In this document: positions 34,809 to 43,442 of the stretch, piece after piece
How the letters are laid out: every line of letters begins with the position of its first letter
How positions within the stretch are numbered: the first letter of the stretch is position 1
Assembly (NCBI RefSeq): GCF_045788535.1
Contig: NZ_CP074074.1
Coordinates: 2,976,001 to 3,040,000, forward strand
Source of the DNA: Allotamlana fucoidanivorans
GTDB lineage: Bacteria; Bacteroidota; Bacteroidia; Flavobacteriales; Flavobacteriaceae
Reading direction: 5' to 3'
Length of the DNA: 64,000 bases
The notes under the pieces: generated by a model
The model's input: the letters and a program-made list of their open reading frames with translations, nothing else
Databases searched by the model: none
Told to the model about the DNA's origin: nothing
Position numbers and translations under genes: made by a program

Positions 34809-37397
34809 TTATTTTTTTATTATTTTAATATTTATTGGTTTATCTAAGACTAAATTAGCAAAATATACGCCTGGAGGATTATTGGTTAAATCAATAGTTA
34901 TTTTTCCGTCAATGATAGTATATGTTTTTGCTTTTACAAGTTGCGTTGTCATGTTGTAAATTTCTATTGGAATCAGTCCCTCGTTGATAGGAATACTAAT
35001 CTGGAAAACACCGGTTGTAGGATTGGGAAAAGGTTGAATGTTTGAATAAAAGTCAATAGATTTTATTATTTCTCCCTCACATGGTTTATTGGACTGTATT
35101 TTAACAATATCTCCTTGTGATACATCAACAGAAAAAGACGGTGATTGCGTTTCTAAAACCATGTCATTGTTTATATATACTTTATATGGTGTTGTCCCCT
35201 CTGAGAGTTCTATATTAAGTTTTTTATTTGATAGAGTAGACTTTGAAGTTATTTGCAATGCTTCGTCAATGTTTACAACAAAGCATTGTGATTCATTTAT
35301 GCCTTTAATACTAATACACAATTCATAAGAGCCAGGAGTTAGATTAGTAATGGTTTTGTTCTTTGTAAAGGCAAAATCATTTCCGTCAAGGCTAATGTTG
35401 TAATCAGCCTCTGTACTGGCCTCAATGGTTAGTGTGCCGTTGTTTTCATCTGAACAAGTTTCAGAGGTAGTTAATATGGTAAATTGAGTATCTAATACAG
35501 AAACAATGTCACCTGAACCAGTATCTTCAATCGCATTTATGCCTGCTGTCCATCTGGTACCCAATCGCTCATATGCTCCAATGTCTGGACCAACACCCTT
35601 AAAGGGTTTTTCAAACCCAGAAATCACTCTTCCTTGATCTATTAATGCGCTATTTTCCTTTGGCATAAAGTCAAGGTTTTCGGGGTTTTCAAGCACAGAT
35701 ACGGCAGTTATTAAATTATCTTGAATATCAAATTCAGAAAGGTCATTGCCAGTAAACCAATCACCTTTGTTTGAAAAATTGTTATAAATTTTATTATCGG
35801 ATTGCGTGTAGCCATTTACCCAAGAATCCATAGCACGTTCGGCATTCCAAATGGTATTGTGATAAAAATTTAAACCAACATTATTCCAATTAACTTGATA
35901 AGCACTCCAAGATACGTTCCAAACTACATTATGGTGCACAGTATAGCCCTTACTATTGTTATCTAAATAAATACCGGCAGCTTTAGCAGGACTATCAGGG
36001 CTGTGTGAATAAGCTGGCGCTGTTGCATCATGAAACCAATTGTGATGAATTTCGTTATTCTTGGGGTTAGCGTTGCCTACAGTATAAAAAATTCCTGAAT
36101 CACTGTTAATTTTTTGAGAGGCAGAAACATCATTGTAGGCTACTTCGCAATTTGTTCCTGCTACATACATACCATCTCTACCTGTATTAAAAATAGTGTT
36201 TTTCAAAATTTTTAAATTATCAGCTGAGGTTCTTATAGGTGAAGCATGAATACCATTGTAATCTGTGTTGCTAATTGTATTTTTCTCAACAACGCAATTA
36301 TGTGCACCAGCCCAAGCCATAATATGTATACCGCTTACAGAGCTATGATCTATAATATTACCTTGAATCAGGGTATTAGCACCCAAAACTTCTAAAGCGG
36401 CCTCACCAACCTGAGCAGAAGTATTACTAAGGGAATCATGCCCTTCACTACCATGAATAATTTTACAATTAATTATTTGATTGTTATCTGCATTGTTATG
36501 TATTTTTATGCTTCCTCCAAAGAAATCTAAGCCTTCTAATTTAACATAATCACCAGTTATTTCTGCAACATATTTTGAAACCGCATATTCAACTGTTCCA
36601 TCCACAGGCAAGTTACCATCAGCAGGTTGAAAGTAGATCATGTTTGCAGCACTGTCGTAATACCATTCCCTAGCATAGTCTAATGCTTCAAGTTTATTGA
36701 ACAAATAAAACTGTCCACGTTCGTTGCCCGGGTTACTTCTCCAAACTTCAGGGTTATGAATGCCAAAGGGCCATTTTGTAATATCAACTTGTTGGTGGTC
36801 AATTCTAGTCGCAGAACTCCCAGTAATAGGTCTTGTCCAACTTGTTCCAGAATGCGCTCCTAAGTAATACAAAAGCCCACCATTTTCCCAATCGATATCA
36901 GGAATTCCAGTGGCTGTAATATAGTTACCGCTACCACCACCCGATACGGGATGGCAATCAATGGTCCAACGGTTATTATCTGTGTTGTTTGGCCAACGCG
37001 CTAAATCCATGTACTCACCATGATGGTATACGGCACGAAATCGGCTATCAATGCTCATATTTACATTGGTTTTGTAAATAGTACCGCTGTGCTGTTGCCA
37101 TCCAGTAAGTTTTCTAGTAGCCTTTATGTTAACAGTTTCTCCGTTAGCAGCTTTAAAGGTTAGGTAGCTTCCTGAGATACCGCTTTTATTTATGATTAAA
37201 GGTTCTTCATAAGTGCCTCCTTTTATGATGCAAATATCACCAGAAGTCATTACAGAAACAGCTTTACTGAATGATTTGTAAGGTGCATTTTCACTGCCAT
37301 CATTTGTGTCATTACCATTTGTAGAGACATAAATAGTTTGTGAATAAATGGTGGAACAGATAAAAAAAGAAAGACATGAAATTAATAGTTTTCGCAT
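34809..37397 (-). CDS. Parallel beta-helix surface protein with type A T9SS sorting domain
   Basis: The 862 residues start with a signal peptide (cleavage near IYSQ). Residues about 22-610 form a right-handed parallel beta-helix: a DUF1565-like opening (IYVSTNGNDTNDGS, PYKSFSKAV), the ARWPN segment, and many NNxIxxNxI-type coils (NLKILKNTIFNTGRDG, YTVHHNVVWNV). This fold is typical of polysaccharide lyases and GH families such as GH141, so a polysaccharide-active enzyme is likely, but no catalytic residues can be assigned. About 640-790 is the Cys-containing module shared with the cargo at 3-2894 (SETCSDENNG, LTPGSYELCISI, QCFVVNI). The C-terminus is a type A sorting domain (FPNPTTG, NIKIIKK). 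It is coupled to the FN3 lipoprotein. Confidence 0.85.
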   Translation of the reverse strand: MRKLLISCLSFFICSTIYSQTIYVSTNGNDTNDGSENAPYKSFSKAVSVMTSGDICIIKGGTYEEPLIINKSGISGSYLTFKAANGETVNIKATRKLTGWQQHSGTIYKTNVNMSIDSRFRAVYHHGEYMDLARWPNNTDNNRWTIDCHPVSGGGSGNYITATGIPDIDWENGGLLYYLGAHSGTSWTRPITGSSATRIDHQQVDITKWPFGIHNPEVWRSNPGNERGQFYLFNKLEALDYAREWYYDSAANMIYFQPADGNLPVDGTVEYAVSKYVAEITGDYVKLEGLDFFGGSIKIHNNADNNQIINCKIIHGSEGHDSLSNTSAQVGEAALEVLGANTLIQGNIIDHSSVSGIHIMAWAGAHNCVVEKNTISNTDYNGIHASPIRTSADNLKILKNTIFNTGRDGMYVAGTNCEVAYNDVSASQKINSDSGIFYTVGNANPKNNEIHHNWFHDATAPAYSHSPDSPAKAAGIYLDNNSKGYTVHHNVVWNVSWSAYQVNWNNVGLNFYHNTIWNAERAMDSWVNGYTQSDNKIYNNFSNKGDWFTGNDLSEFDIQDNLITAVSVLENPENLDFMPKENSALIDQGRVISGFEKPFKGVGPDIGAYERLGTRWTAGINAIEDTGSGDIVSVLDTQFTILTTSETCSDENNGTLTIEASTEADYNISLDGNDFAFTKNKTITNLTPGSYELCISIKGINESQCFVVNIDEALQITSKSTLSNKKLNIELSEGTTPYKVYINNDMVLETQSPSFSVDVSQGDIVKIQSNKPCEGEIIKSIDFYSNIQPFPNPTTGVFQISIPINEGLIPIEIYNMTTQLVKAKTYTIIDGKITIDLTNNPPGVYFANLVLDKPINIKIIKK

Positions 37398-37551
37398 TGT
37401 TTAAATCGTAAATTAGTGAAAGCGTTAAATTATAAAATGATAATTTTAATAAGGGTGTAATGTCTATTTATCTAGAAAACATTTAAGCATTTCTACAAAA
37501 CAAATGGTTTAATCTTATTTTAATAATGATAAAAATTAACTTGACAGAAAC

Positions 37552-37578
37552 TTGATCTAATTCATTTATGTACATTTG
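37552..37578 (+). promoter_or_regulatory. Putative promoter of cmk
   Basis: TTG at 37552-37554 and TACATTTG at 37571-37578 are separated by 16 bases. The -7 box fits TAnnTTTG exactly and leaves 18 bases to the cmk ATG. Confidence 0.5.
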
Positions 37579-37596
37579 CTATCCTAACAATTATAA

Positions 37597-38304
37597 ATGA
37601 GTAAAATTACCATAGCTATTGATGGCTTCTCATCAACAGGAAAGAGTACAATAGCAAAACAACTGGCAAAACATCTAGGATATATTTATGTAGATACAGG
37701 AGCTATGTATAGAGCTGTAACCTTGTATGCTATGCAGAATACGTTTGTTAGTCCTGATGCTTTTTATAAGGAAGCTTTAATTAGTAGTTTGAATGACATC
37801 AAAATCACATTTCAATTCAATGAACAATTAGGTTTTGCTGAGGTTTTTTTAAATGGTAAAAACGTTGAGAAGGCTATAAGGACACTTGAAGTATCAAGTT
37901 ACGTAAGTAAGGTTGCGGCTGTTACTGAAGTCCGACAAAAATTAGTTGAGCAACAACAGGAAATGGGAAAAAATAAAGGGGTTGTTATGGATGGAAGAGA
38001 TATTGGAACCGTAGTTTTTCCCAATGCAGAGTTAAAATTATTTATGACTGCTTCCGCTGAAAAAAGGGCAGAAAGACGTTTTAAGGAACTTAGTGATAAA
38101 GGTGATGCTGTTACCTATGAAGCTGTTTTAAAAAACGTAGAAGAACGTGATTATTTAGATACAACACGAAAAGATTCCCCACTTGTAAAGGCTATAGATG
38201 CTATTGAAATTGATAATTCTCACTTTAGCCTAGAGGAACAGTTTGATAAAGTTTTAAAATTATCAGAGGACAAAATCAAGGAAGTAAACGGAAGTATTGG
38301 TTAA
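37597..38304 (+). CDS. cmk: Cytidylate kinase ((d)CMP kinase)
   Basis: The 235-residue P-loop kinase has GFSSTGKS at residues 10-17, the YVDTGAMYRAVT motif of CMP kinases, GVVMDGRDIGTVVFPNAELK, the LID region with RAERRFKEL, and the ERDYLDTTRKDSPL segment. It phosphorylates CMP and dCMP using ATP in the cytoplasm. Length is normal. Its own promoter lies immediately upstream, and a hairpin separates it from the convergent LysM gene. Confidence 0.96.
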   Translation: MSKITIAIDGFSSTGKSTIAKQLAKHLGYIYVDTGAMYRAVTLYAMQNTFVSPDAFYKEALISSLNDIKITFQFNEQLGFAEVFLNGKNVEKAIRTLEVSSYVSKVAAVTEVRQKLVEQQQEMGKNKGVVMDGRDIGTVVFPNAELKLFMTASAEKRAERRFKELSDKGDAVTYEAVLKNVEERDYLDTTRKDSPLVKAIDAIEIDNSHFSLEEQFDKVLKLSEDKIKEVNGSIG

Positions 38305-38310
38305 CAAAAG

Positions 38311-38350
38311 TAAAAAGCGAGTTTTTATACTAAAGACTCGCTTTCTTTCT
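38311..38350. terminator. Bidirectional terminator between cmk and LysM gene
   Basis: AAAGCGAGT and ACTCGCTTT form a perfect 9-bp stem with a 13-base loop, extended by flanking A and T residues, placed between the two convergent stops. Confidence 0.7.
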
Positions 38351-38367
38351 ATTCTCTATAACAGAAA

Positions 38368-38748
38368 CTACAGATTAGGGATAATCAATTCTTGATCTGG
38401 ATAAATTAAATCTGGATTTTTTAAAATATCTGAATTAGCCTTAAATATCTCTTGATATTTTGATGCATTACCATAATATTGCTTAGCTATTTTACCTAAG
38501 GTTTCACCACTTTTTACAGTATGTCTATGAAAAACACTGGCATCGGCAACTTTTATATCTGCCATTATATCTGAAGGGTTTTCACCACCAATTTCTTTTA
38601 TTTTGTCCCAAAGTAAGTTTTTTTCATAAGGGGTTTTAGCGGTTCCCCAAACTTTTAGTTTGCCATCTTCTTCTTTTACATCACCGTTTTGAATGTTTAA
38701 AGATTCTCCTAAGTCTAAAACGGGTTGGTATTTTGATTTTGCAGTCAT
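38368..38748 (-). CDS. BON/LysM protein, Kbp (YgaU)-like
   Basis: The 126 residues contain an N-terminal BON-like segment (about 10-70, LNIQNGDVKEEDGKLKVWG) and a C-terminal LysM domain (about 75-125, HTVKSGETLGKIAKQYYG and PDLIYPDQELIIP). This is the layout of the E. coli potassium-binding protein Kbp/YgaU. There is no signal peptide, so it is cytoplasmic, as Kbp is. A peptidoglycan role is unlikely for that reason. It is convergent with cmk. As far as I recall, a LysM gene between cmk and rpsA is a common Flavobacteriaceae order. Confidence 0.85.
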   Translation of the reverse strand: MTAKSKYQPVLDLGESLNIQNGDVKEEDGKLKVWGTAKTPYEKNLLWDKIKEIGGENPSDIMADIKVADASVFHRHTVKSGETLGKIAKQYYGNASKYQEIFKANSDILKNPDLIYPDQELIIPNL

Positions 38749-38905
38749 ATTTAAAAAGGTTTTTATTAATTCAGATTGTTTTGGTTAAGGTAAAAAAATC
38801 CAAGCACTTTAAATTTAATAAATGGTTAAGATTTAGACACATTAAGAAGTAAAAAGTCACATTTTATTTGTTTTCTAATTATTAGGTAATTAGAATATTA
38901 ATTTG

Positions 38906-38913
38906 TAATTTTG
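38906..38913 (+). promoter_or_regulatory. Putative -7 box of rpsA
   Basis: TAATTTTG fits TAnnTTTG. It implies a transcript start near 38920 and an unusually long leader of about 160 nucleotides before the ATG at 39082. No -33 match at normal spacing was found. Confidence 0.4.
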
Positions 38914-39081
38914 CACTCCTTTTAGCGAATCGTCGGGAAGATAAAAGGAAATAGAACACGTAATTAAATTTAACACTTCTGTATGTTACGCGCTTAAATC
39001 TCCTGAAACAAACAGAATACAAACAAAATGTGTTTACGTTATTATAAAGACAATACGTAAAACATTAAGTAATTAGCATAA

Positions 39082-40914
39082 ATGGCTGAAAACGCAAAAC
39101 AAGCTGAAGTTGAAGCAACTGAAGCAAAAACTGCCGAAGCTCCTCAAGTATCAGAAGCTCAAGCAAACCCTGAAAAATTCTTAAAAGAGTTCAACTGGCA
39201 CAATTACCAAGAAGGTATTGATGAAGTTGATGATCAACAGTTAAAAGAATTTGAAAAATTAGTAGCTGAAAATTTCGTTGACACTTTAGATGATGAAGTA
39301 GTAGAAGGAACTGTAATTCACATTACAGATCGTGATGCTATCATTGACATCAATGCAAAATCTGAAGGTGTTATTTCTTTAAACGAATTTCGTTACAATC
39401 CTAACTTAGCAGTTGGTGATAAAGTAGAAGTATTAATTGATGTGCGTGAAGACGCTACAGGTCAGTTGGTATTATCTCACAGAAAAGCTCGTGTAATCAA
39501 AGCATGGGACAGAGTTAATAAAGCTCACGAAACTGGTGAAATCGTTAACGGTTTTGTTAAATGCAGAACTAAAGGAGGTATGATTGTAGATGTATTCGGT
39601 ATTGAAGCATTCTTACCAGGTTCTCAAATTGACGTTAAACCAATTAGAGATTACGATCAGTACGTAAATAAAACAATGGAATTCAAAGTGGTTAAAATCA
39701 ACCACGAGTTCAAAAACGTTGTAGTTTCTCATAAAGCACTTATTGAGGCTGATATCGAGGAACAAAAGAAAGAAATTATTGGTCAGTTAGAAAAAGGTCA
39801 AGTATTAGAAGGTGTTGTTAAAAACATCACATCTTATGGTGTATTCATTGACCTTGGTGGTGTAGATGGATTAATCCATATTACAGATCTTTCTTGGTCA
39901 AGAATCAATCATCCAAATGAAATTGTTGAGTTAGACCAACATCTTAACGTGGTAATCCTTGATTTTGATGAAAACAAATCAAGAATCCAATTAGGTCTTA
40001 AACAATTATCTAAGCACCCTTGGGAAGCATTAGCTGAAGAGGTAAAAGTTGGTGACAAAGTAAAAGGTAAAGTGGTTGTAATTGCAGATTACGGTGCATT
40101 TATTGAAGTAGCTGATGGTGTTGAAGGGTTAATTCACGTGTCTGAAATGTCATGGTCTACACACTTACGTTCTGCTCAAGATTTCGTTTCTGTAGGAGAT
40201 GAAGTGGAAGCAGTTATCTTAACTTTAGATAGAGAAGAGCGTAAAATGTCTCTAGGTATTAAGCAATTAACACCAGATCCATGGACAGATATTACAGGTA
40301 AATATCCTGTAGGTTCTAAACACACAGGTGTGGTACGTAACTTTACTAATTTTGGTGTATTTGTTGAATTGGAAGAGGGTATTGACGGATTAATTTATAT
40401 CTCAGATTTATCTTGGACTAAGAAAATTAAACACCCATCTGAGTTCTGTTCAGTAGGAGATAAGTTAGACGTTGTGGTATTAGAGTTAGATGTTGAAGGA
40501 CGTAAATTAAGTTTAGGTCATAAACAAACTACTGAAAATCCTTGGGATAAGTATGAAACTGAGTTTGCTTTAGGAACATCTCACACAGCAGCAATTACTG
40601 ATATTGTTGACAAAGGTGCTACTATAGAGTTTAATGAAGATATCGTGGCTTTTGTACCAGCACGTCACTTAGAAAAAGAAGACGGTAGTAAACTAGCTAA
40701 AGGTGAAACTGCTGAATTCAAAATTATTGAATTTAACAAAGAGTTTAAACGTGTAGTTGCTTCTCATACTGCGGTATTTAAAGAAGAAGAAGCTAAGATC
40801 GTTAAGCAGGCGGTAAGAAAAGCAGAATCTCAAGCTGCTGAAGCAAAACCAACTTTAGGTGATGCTAATGATGCTTTACAAGCTCTTAAAGATAAAATGG
40901 ACGGGAAGAAATAA
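39082..40914 (+). CDS. rpsA: 30S ribosomal protein S1
   Basis: The 610 residues hold six S1 (OB-fold) RNA-binding repeats, recognisable from their opening strands: VVEGTVIHITDRDAIIDI, IVNGFVKCRTKGGMIVDV, VLEGVVKNITSYGVFIDL, KVKGKVVVIADYGAFIEV, KHTGVVRNFTNFGVFVEL and SHTAAITDIVDKGATIEF. An acidic Ala/Glu-rich N-terminal extension of about 45 residues and a C-terminal Ala/Lys tail are usual in Bacteroidota. It helps bind mRNA to the 30S subunit. Codon use is more biased to frequent codons than in the neighbours, fitting high expression. A long leader and a strong terminator flank it. Confidence 0.97.
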   Translation: MAENAKQAEVEATEAKTAEAPQVSEAQANPEKFLKEFNWHNYQEGIDEVDDQQLKEFEKLVAENFVDTLDDEVVEGTVIHITDRDAIIDINAKSEGVISLNEFRYNPNLAVGDKVEVLIDVREDATGQLVLSHRKARVIKAWDRVNKAHETGEIVNGFVKCRTKGGMIVDVFGIEAFLPGSQIDVKPIRDYDQYVNKTMEFKVVKINHEFKNVVVSHKALIEADIEEQKKEIIGQLEKGQVLEGVVKNITSYGVFIDLGGVDGLIHITDLSWSRINHPNEIVELDQHLNVVILDFDENKSRIQLGLKQLSKHPWEALAEEVKVGDKVKGKVVVIADYGAFIEVADGVEGLIHVSEMSWSTHLRSAQDFVSVGDEVEAVILTLDREERKMSLGIKQLTPDPWTDITGKYPVGSKHTGVVRNFTNFGVFVELEEGIDGLIYISDLSWTKKIKHPSEFCSVGDKLDVVVLELDVEGRKLSLGHKQTTENPWDKYETEFALGTSHTAAITDIVDKGATIEFNEDIVAFVPARHLEKEDGSKLAKGETAEFKIIEFNKEFKRVVASHTAVFKEEEAKIVKQAVRKAESQAAEAKPTLGDANDALQALKDKMDGKK

Positions 40915-40939
40915 TCTTTCTATACATTTATAATTTTTA

Positions 40940-40972
40940 TAAAACTCCTCAATTTTTGAGGAGTTTTTTTTA
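40940..40972 (+). terminator. Terminator after rpsA
   Basis: AAAACTCCTCAA and TTGAGGAGTTTT pair around a TTT loop and run into a T-rich tail, 26 bases after the rpsA stop. Confidence 0.92.
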
Positions 40973-41113
40973 TTCATTTTTTTAAATAGAAGTTCATGTC
41001 TCCATGGTAAATAAGTTAAAAAAAAAGAAAAGTAAGTTGTCTTAAAACCTACATTTAAAAAACATACCCAAATAAGATTCTAATTTACCGTTTATACTTA
41101 TGATTTTTTGCAT

Positions 41114-41121
41114 TACCTTTG
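41114..41121 (+). promoter_or_regulatory. Putative -7 box of the pyrR-pyrB operon
   Basis: TACCTTTG fits TAnnTTTG, 26 bases before the ATG. A TTTA at 41091 stands at about the -33 position. Immediately downstream, CCAAAC-AC-GTTTGG (41126-41139) is an inverted repeat near the predicted transcript start that could be an operator or a leader hairpin. Confidence 0.5.
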
Positions 41122-41146
41122 TGTACCAAACACGTTTGGATAGTAT

Positions 41147-41686
41147 ATGAGTCAAAAAGTTTTACTTAACGAAAAAGAGGTAAACATCATTCTTCACCGA
41201 TTGGCTTGTCAACTTATTGAAAAACACAATGATTTCTCAAATGCCGTACTAATTGGTTTGCAGCCTCGCGGTGTTTTTTTAGCAGATAGAATTGCTAAAA
41301 TACTCAAAGAGGATTATAAGGTTAAGAATATTCAATTAGGCCATTTAGATATTACATTTTTTAGAGATGACTTTCGAAGAAGTCATAAGCCTTTAGAAGC
41401 TAATTCAACAAAAATTGACTTTTTAGTAGAAGATAAAAATATTGTGTTTATTGATGATGTACTGTATACAGGAAGAAGTATAAGAGCTGCTTTAACCGCT
41501 ATACAATCTTTTGGAAGGCCTAATGAAATAGAATTATTAACGCTTATAGATAGACGTTTTAGTAGACATTTACCCATTCAGCCAGATTATAGAGGGCGTC
41601 AAGTAGATGTTATTAATAATGAAAAAGTAAAGGTGAACTGGAAAGAACACGATAGTGAAGATTCGGTTTATTTAATTGAAAAATAG
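41147..41686 (+). CDS. pyrR: PyrR bifunctional protein (pyrimidine regulator / uracil phosphoribosyltransferase)
   Basis: The 179-residue phosphoribosyltransferase has the PRPP loop VFIDDVLYTGRSIRAA (about residues 100-113), GLQPRGVFLADRI near the N-terminus, and LIDRRFSRHLPIQPDYRG, all PyrR hallmarks. In Bacillus PyrR controls pyr mRNA attenuation; in Bacteroidota its regulatory role is not established, and no attenuator is evident here. It stands first in a tight five-gene run, 9 bases before pyrB, consistent with a pyrimidine function. Confidence 0.95.
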   Translation: MSQKVLLNEKEVNIILHRLACQLIEKHNDFSNAVLIGLQPRGVFLADRIAKILKEDYKVKNIQLGHLDITFFRDDFRRSHKPLEANSTKIDFLVEDKNIVFIDDVLYTGRSIRAALTAIQSFGRPNEIELLTLIDRRFSRHLPIQPDYRGRQVDVINNEKVKVNWKEHDSEDSVYLIEK

Positions 41687-41695
41687 ATAAAAGCA

Positions 41696-42625
41696 ATGAG
41701 TGAATTAAGTGTCAATCACTTATTAGGAATAAAATATCTTAATAAAAAAGATATTCAACTAATTTTTGAAACGGCCGATCATTTTAAAGAAGTGATTAAC
41801 AGACCAATCAAAAAAGTACCATCACTAAGAGATATTACAATAGCTAATTTATTTTTTGAAAATTCAACAAGAACCAAGTTGTCTTTTGAACTTGCTGAAA
41901 AACGCTTATCAGCAGATGTAATTAATTTTTCATCCGCACAATCGTCTGTAAAAAAAGGAGAAACACTAATTGATACCGTAAACAATATCTTATCCATGAA
42001 GGTGGATATGGTGGTGATGCGCCACCCAAATCCTGGGGCAGGTGTTTTTTTATCTAAACATGTAAAGGCCAGTATTGTTAACGCTGGTGATGGTGCTCAT
42101 GAACACCCAACACAAGCCTTATTAGACTCTTATTCGATTCGCGAAACATTAGGTGAAGTAGGAGGTAAGAAGGTAGTTATTGTTGGTGATATTTTACATA
42201 GTAGAGTGGCGCTTTCAAATATTTTTGCACTGCAATTACAAGGTGCAGAAGTCATGGTTTGCGGTCCTAAAACGCTAATTCCAAAGTATATCAATGAGCT
42301 TGGGGTAAAGGTGGAAACCAATCTTCGTAAAGCTTTAAGTTGGTGTGATGTAGCTAATATGCTTCGAGTACAAAATGAACGTATGGATATTAGTTATTTT
42401 CCATCTACCAGAGAATATACCCAACAATTTGGGGTAAACAAACAGTTATTAGATACCTTAGATAAAAAGATAACTATCATGCATCCCGGTCCCATTAATA
42501 GAGGTGTTGAGATAACTAGTGATGTGGCTGATTCTAGTCAGTCTATTATTTTAGATCAAGTTCAAAATGGGGTAGCTGTTAGAATGGCAGTAATTTACCT
42601 CTTAGCATCAAAAATAAAACAGTAG
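41696..42625 (+). CDS. pyrB: Aspartate carbamoyltransferase catalytic subunit
   Basis: The 309 residues contain the carbamoyl-phosphate site ENSTRTKLSFE (about 55-65), the MRHPNPGAG segment, HEHPTQALLDSY (HPTQ about 137-140), the aspartate-binding RVQNERMD region and MHPGPINRGVEI. It makes N-carbamoyl-aspartate in pyrimidine synthesis. Length is typical, and no pyrI regulatory subunit gene follows. The stop is 3 bases from the next gene's ATG, so the genes are co-transcribed. Confidence 0.97.
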   Translation: MSELSVNHLLGIKYLNKKDIQLIFETADHFKEVINRPIKKVPSLRDITIANLFFENSTRTKLSFELAEKRLSADVINFSSAQSSVKKGETLIDTVNNILSMKVDMVVMRHPNPGAGVFLSKHVKASIVNAGDGAHEHPTQALLDSYSIRETLGEVGGKKVVIVGDILHSRVALSNIFALQLQGAEVMVCGPKTLIPKYINELGVKVETNLRKALSWCDVANMLRVQNERMDISYFPSTREYTQQFGVNKQLLDTLDKKITIMHPGPINRGVEITSDVADSSQSIILDQVQNGVAVRMAVIYLLASKIKQ

Positions 42626-42628
42626 ATT

Positions 42629-42961
42629 ATGATTTTAGACCAAAATGGAAATACATCTATAATCACGCAAGAAAAAGCTACGATTGTAGAGTTAACAAAG
42701 AAGATACAGGCATTATATCCAAAGTTTAAAAACAGCAATATTATCGTTTCATTAACATCTTTAGATCCCCTTGATAAGGGGGATATTCTTGAGTTTTTAG
42801 AACTATCTACCATACATAAAGCAGCTAAAAATTCATTTGTAATTGTATCAGATAAAGTAGATTTTGATGATGTTCCTGATGAAATTATTGTTGTACCTAC
42901 ATTGCAGGAAGCCTATGATGTTATTGAAATGGAGGATATGGAGCGTGATTTAGGGTTTTAA
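42629..42961 (+). CDS. Small STAS-like protein of the pyrB-rnz cluster
   Basis: The 110-residue protein has alternating strands and helices (IIVSLTSLDPLDKGDILEFLEL, given here as LTSLDPLDKGDILEFLEL; then FVIVSDKVDFDDVPDEIIVV, of which DDVPDEIIVVPTLQEAYD is most characteristic), resembling a STAS/anti-anti-sigma-like fold. Members in this position are sometimes annotated as ribonuclease Z through their neighbour, but no metallo-hydrolase motif is present. It begins 3 bases after pyrB and ends 1 base before the next gene, so it is translated within the operon. The function is unknown. Confidence 0.75.
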   Translation: MILDQNGNTSIITQEKATIVELTKKIQALYPKFKNSNIIVSLTSLDPLDKGDILEFLELSTIHKAAKNSFVIVSDKVDFDDVPDEIIVVPTLQEAYDVIEMEDMERDLGF

Positions 42962-42962
42962 C

Positions 42963-43442
42963 ATGCATGCTTTTCAATTAGCTCAGGTAAACATTGCAGA
43001 GGTTCTTGCACCTTTAAATGACCCAATTATGCAAGATTTTGTTGGTAATGTAGATCATATAAATGCTATGGCAGATGCTAGTGAAGGGTTTATTTGGCGC
43101 ATGAATGATGAGGACAAAGATGAAGGTGCAAAAATATTTCAAAACAATGCTTTGGTCATCAATATCTCTGTATGGAAGGATTTTGAATCTCTTTTTAAAT
43201 TTACGTATCAAACAGGGCATGTAGACATCTTTAAAAGGAAGAAAGCATGGTTTAAAAAAATGAATAGAATGCATATGGCTTTTTGGTATATTCCTAAAGG
43301 CTATAAACCAACCTTTCAGGATGCCAAATACCGTCTTGATTATTTGAATAGTTATGGAGAATCACCGTTTGCATTTTCGTTTAAATCTAAATTTTTAGTT
43401 GACGATTTTTTAAACTATAAACCACTAAATGCATCCTCATGA
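42963..43442 (+). CDS. DUF3291 family protein
   Basis: The 159 residues match the DUF3291 pattern: FQLAQVNIAEVLAPLNDP, FVGNVDHINAMADASEGFIW and the NISVWKDFESLFKFTYQTGH segment followed by RMHMAFWYIP. The fold is expected to be a dimeric alpha/beta barrel, as in antibiotic-biosynthesis monooxygenases, but no activity is established. The stop overlaps the rnz start by 4 bases (ATGA), implying coupled translation. Confidence 0.85.
   Translation: MHAFQLAQVNIAEVLAPLNDPIMQDFVGNVDHINAMADASEGFIWRMNDEDKDEGAKIFQNNALVINISVWKDFESLFKFTYQTGHVDIFKRKKAWFKKMNRMHMAFWYIPKGYKPTFQDAKYRLDYLNSYGESPFAFSFKSKFLVDDFLNYKPLNASS

Noticed and set aside
41126..41139. CCAAAC-AC-GTTTGG as a PyrR attenuator
   Set aside because: It is too short, without an alternative terminator hairpin or T run; at most a possible operator or leader stem.
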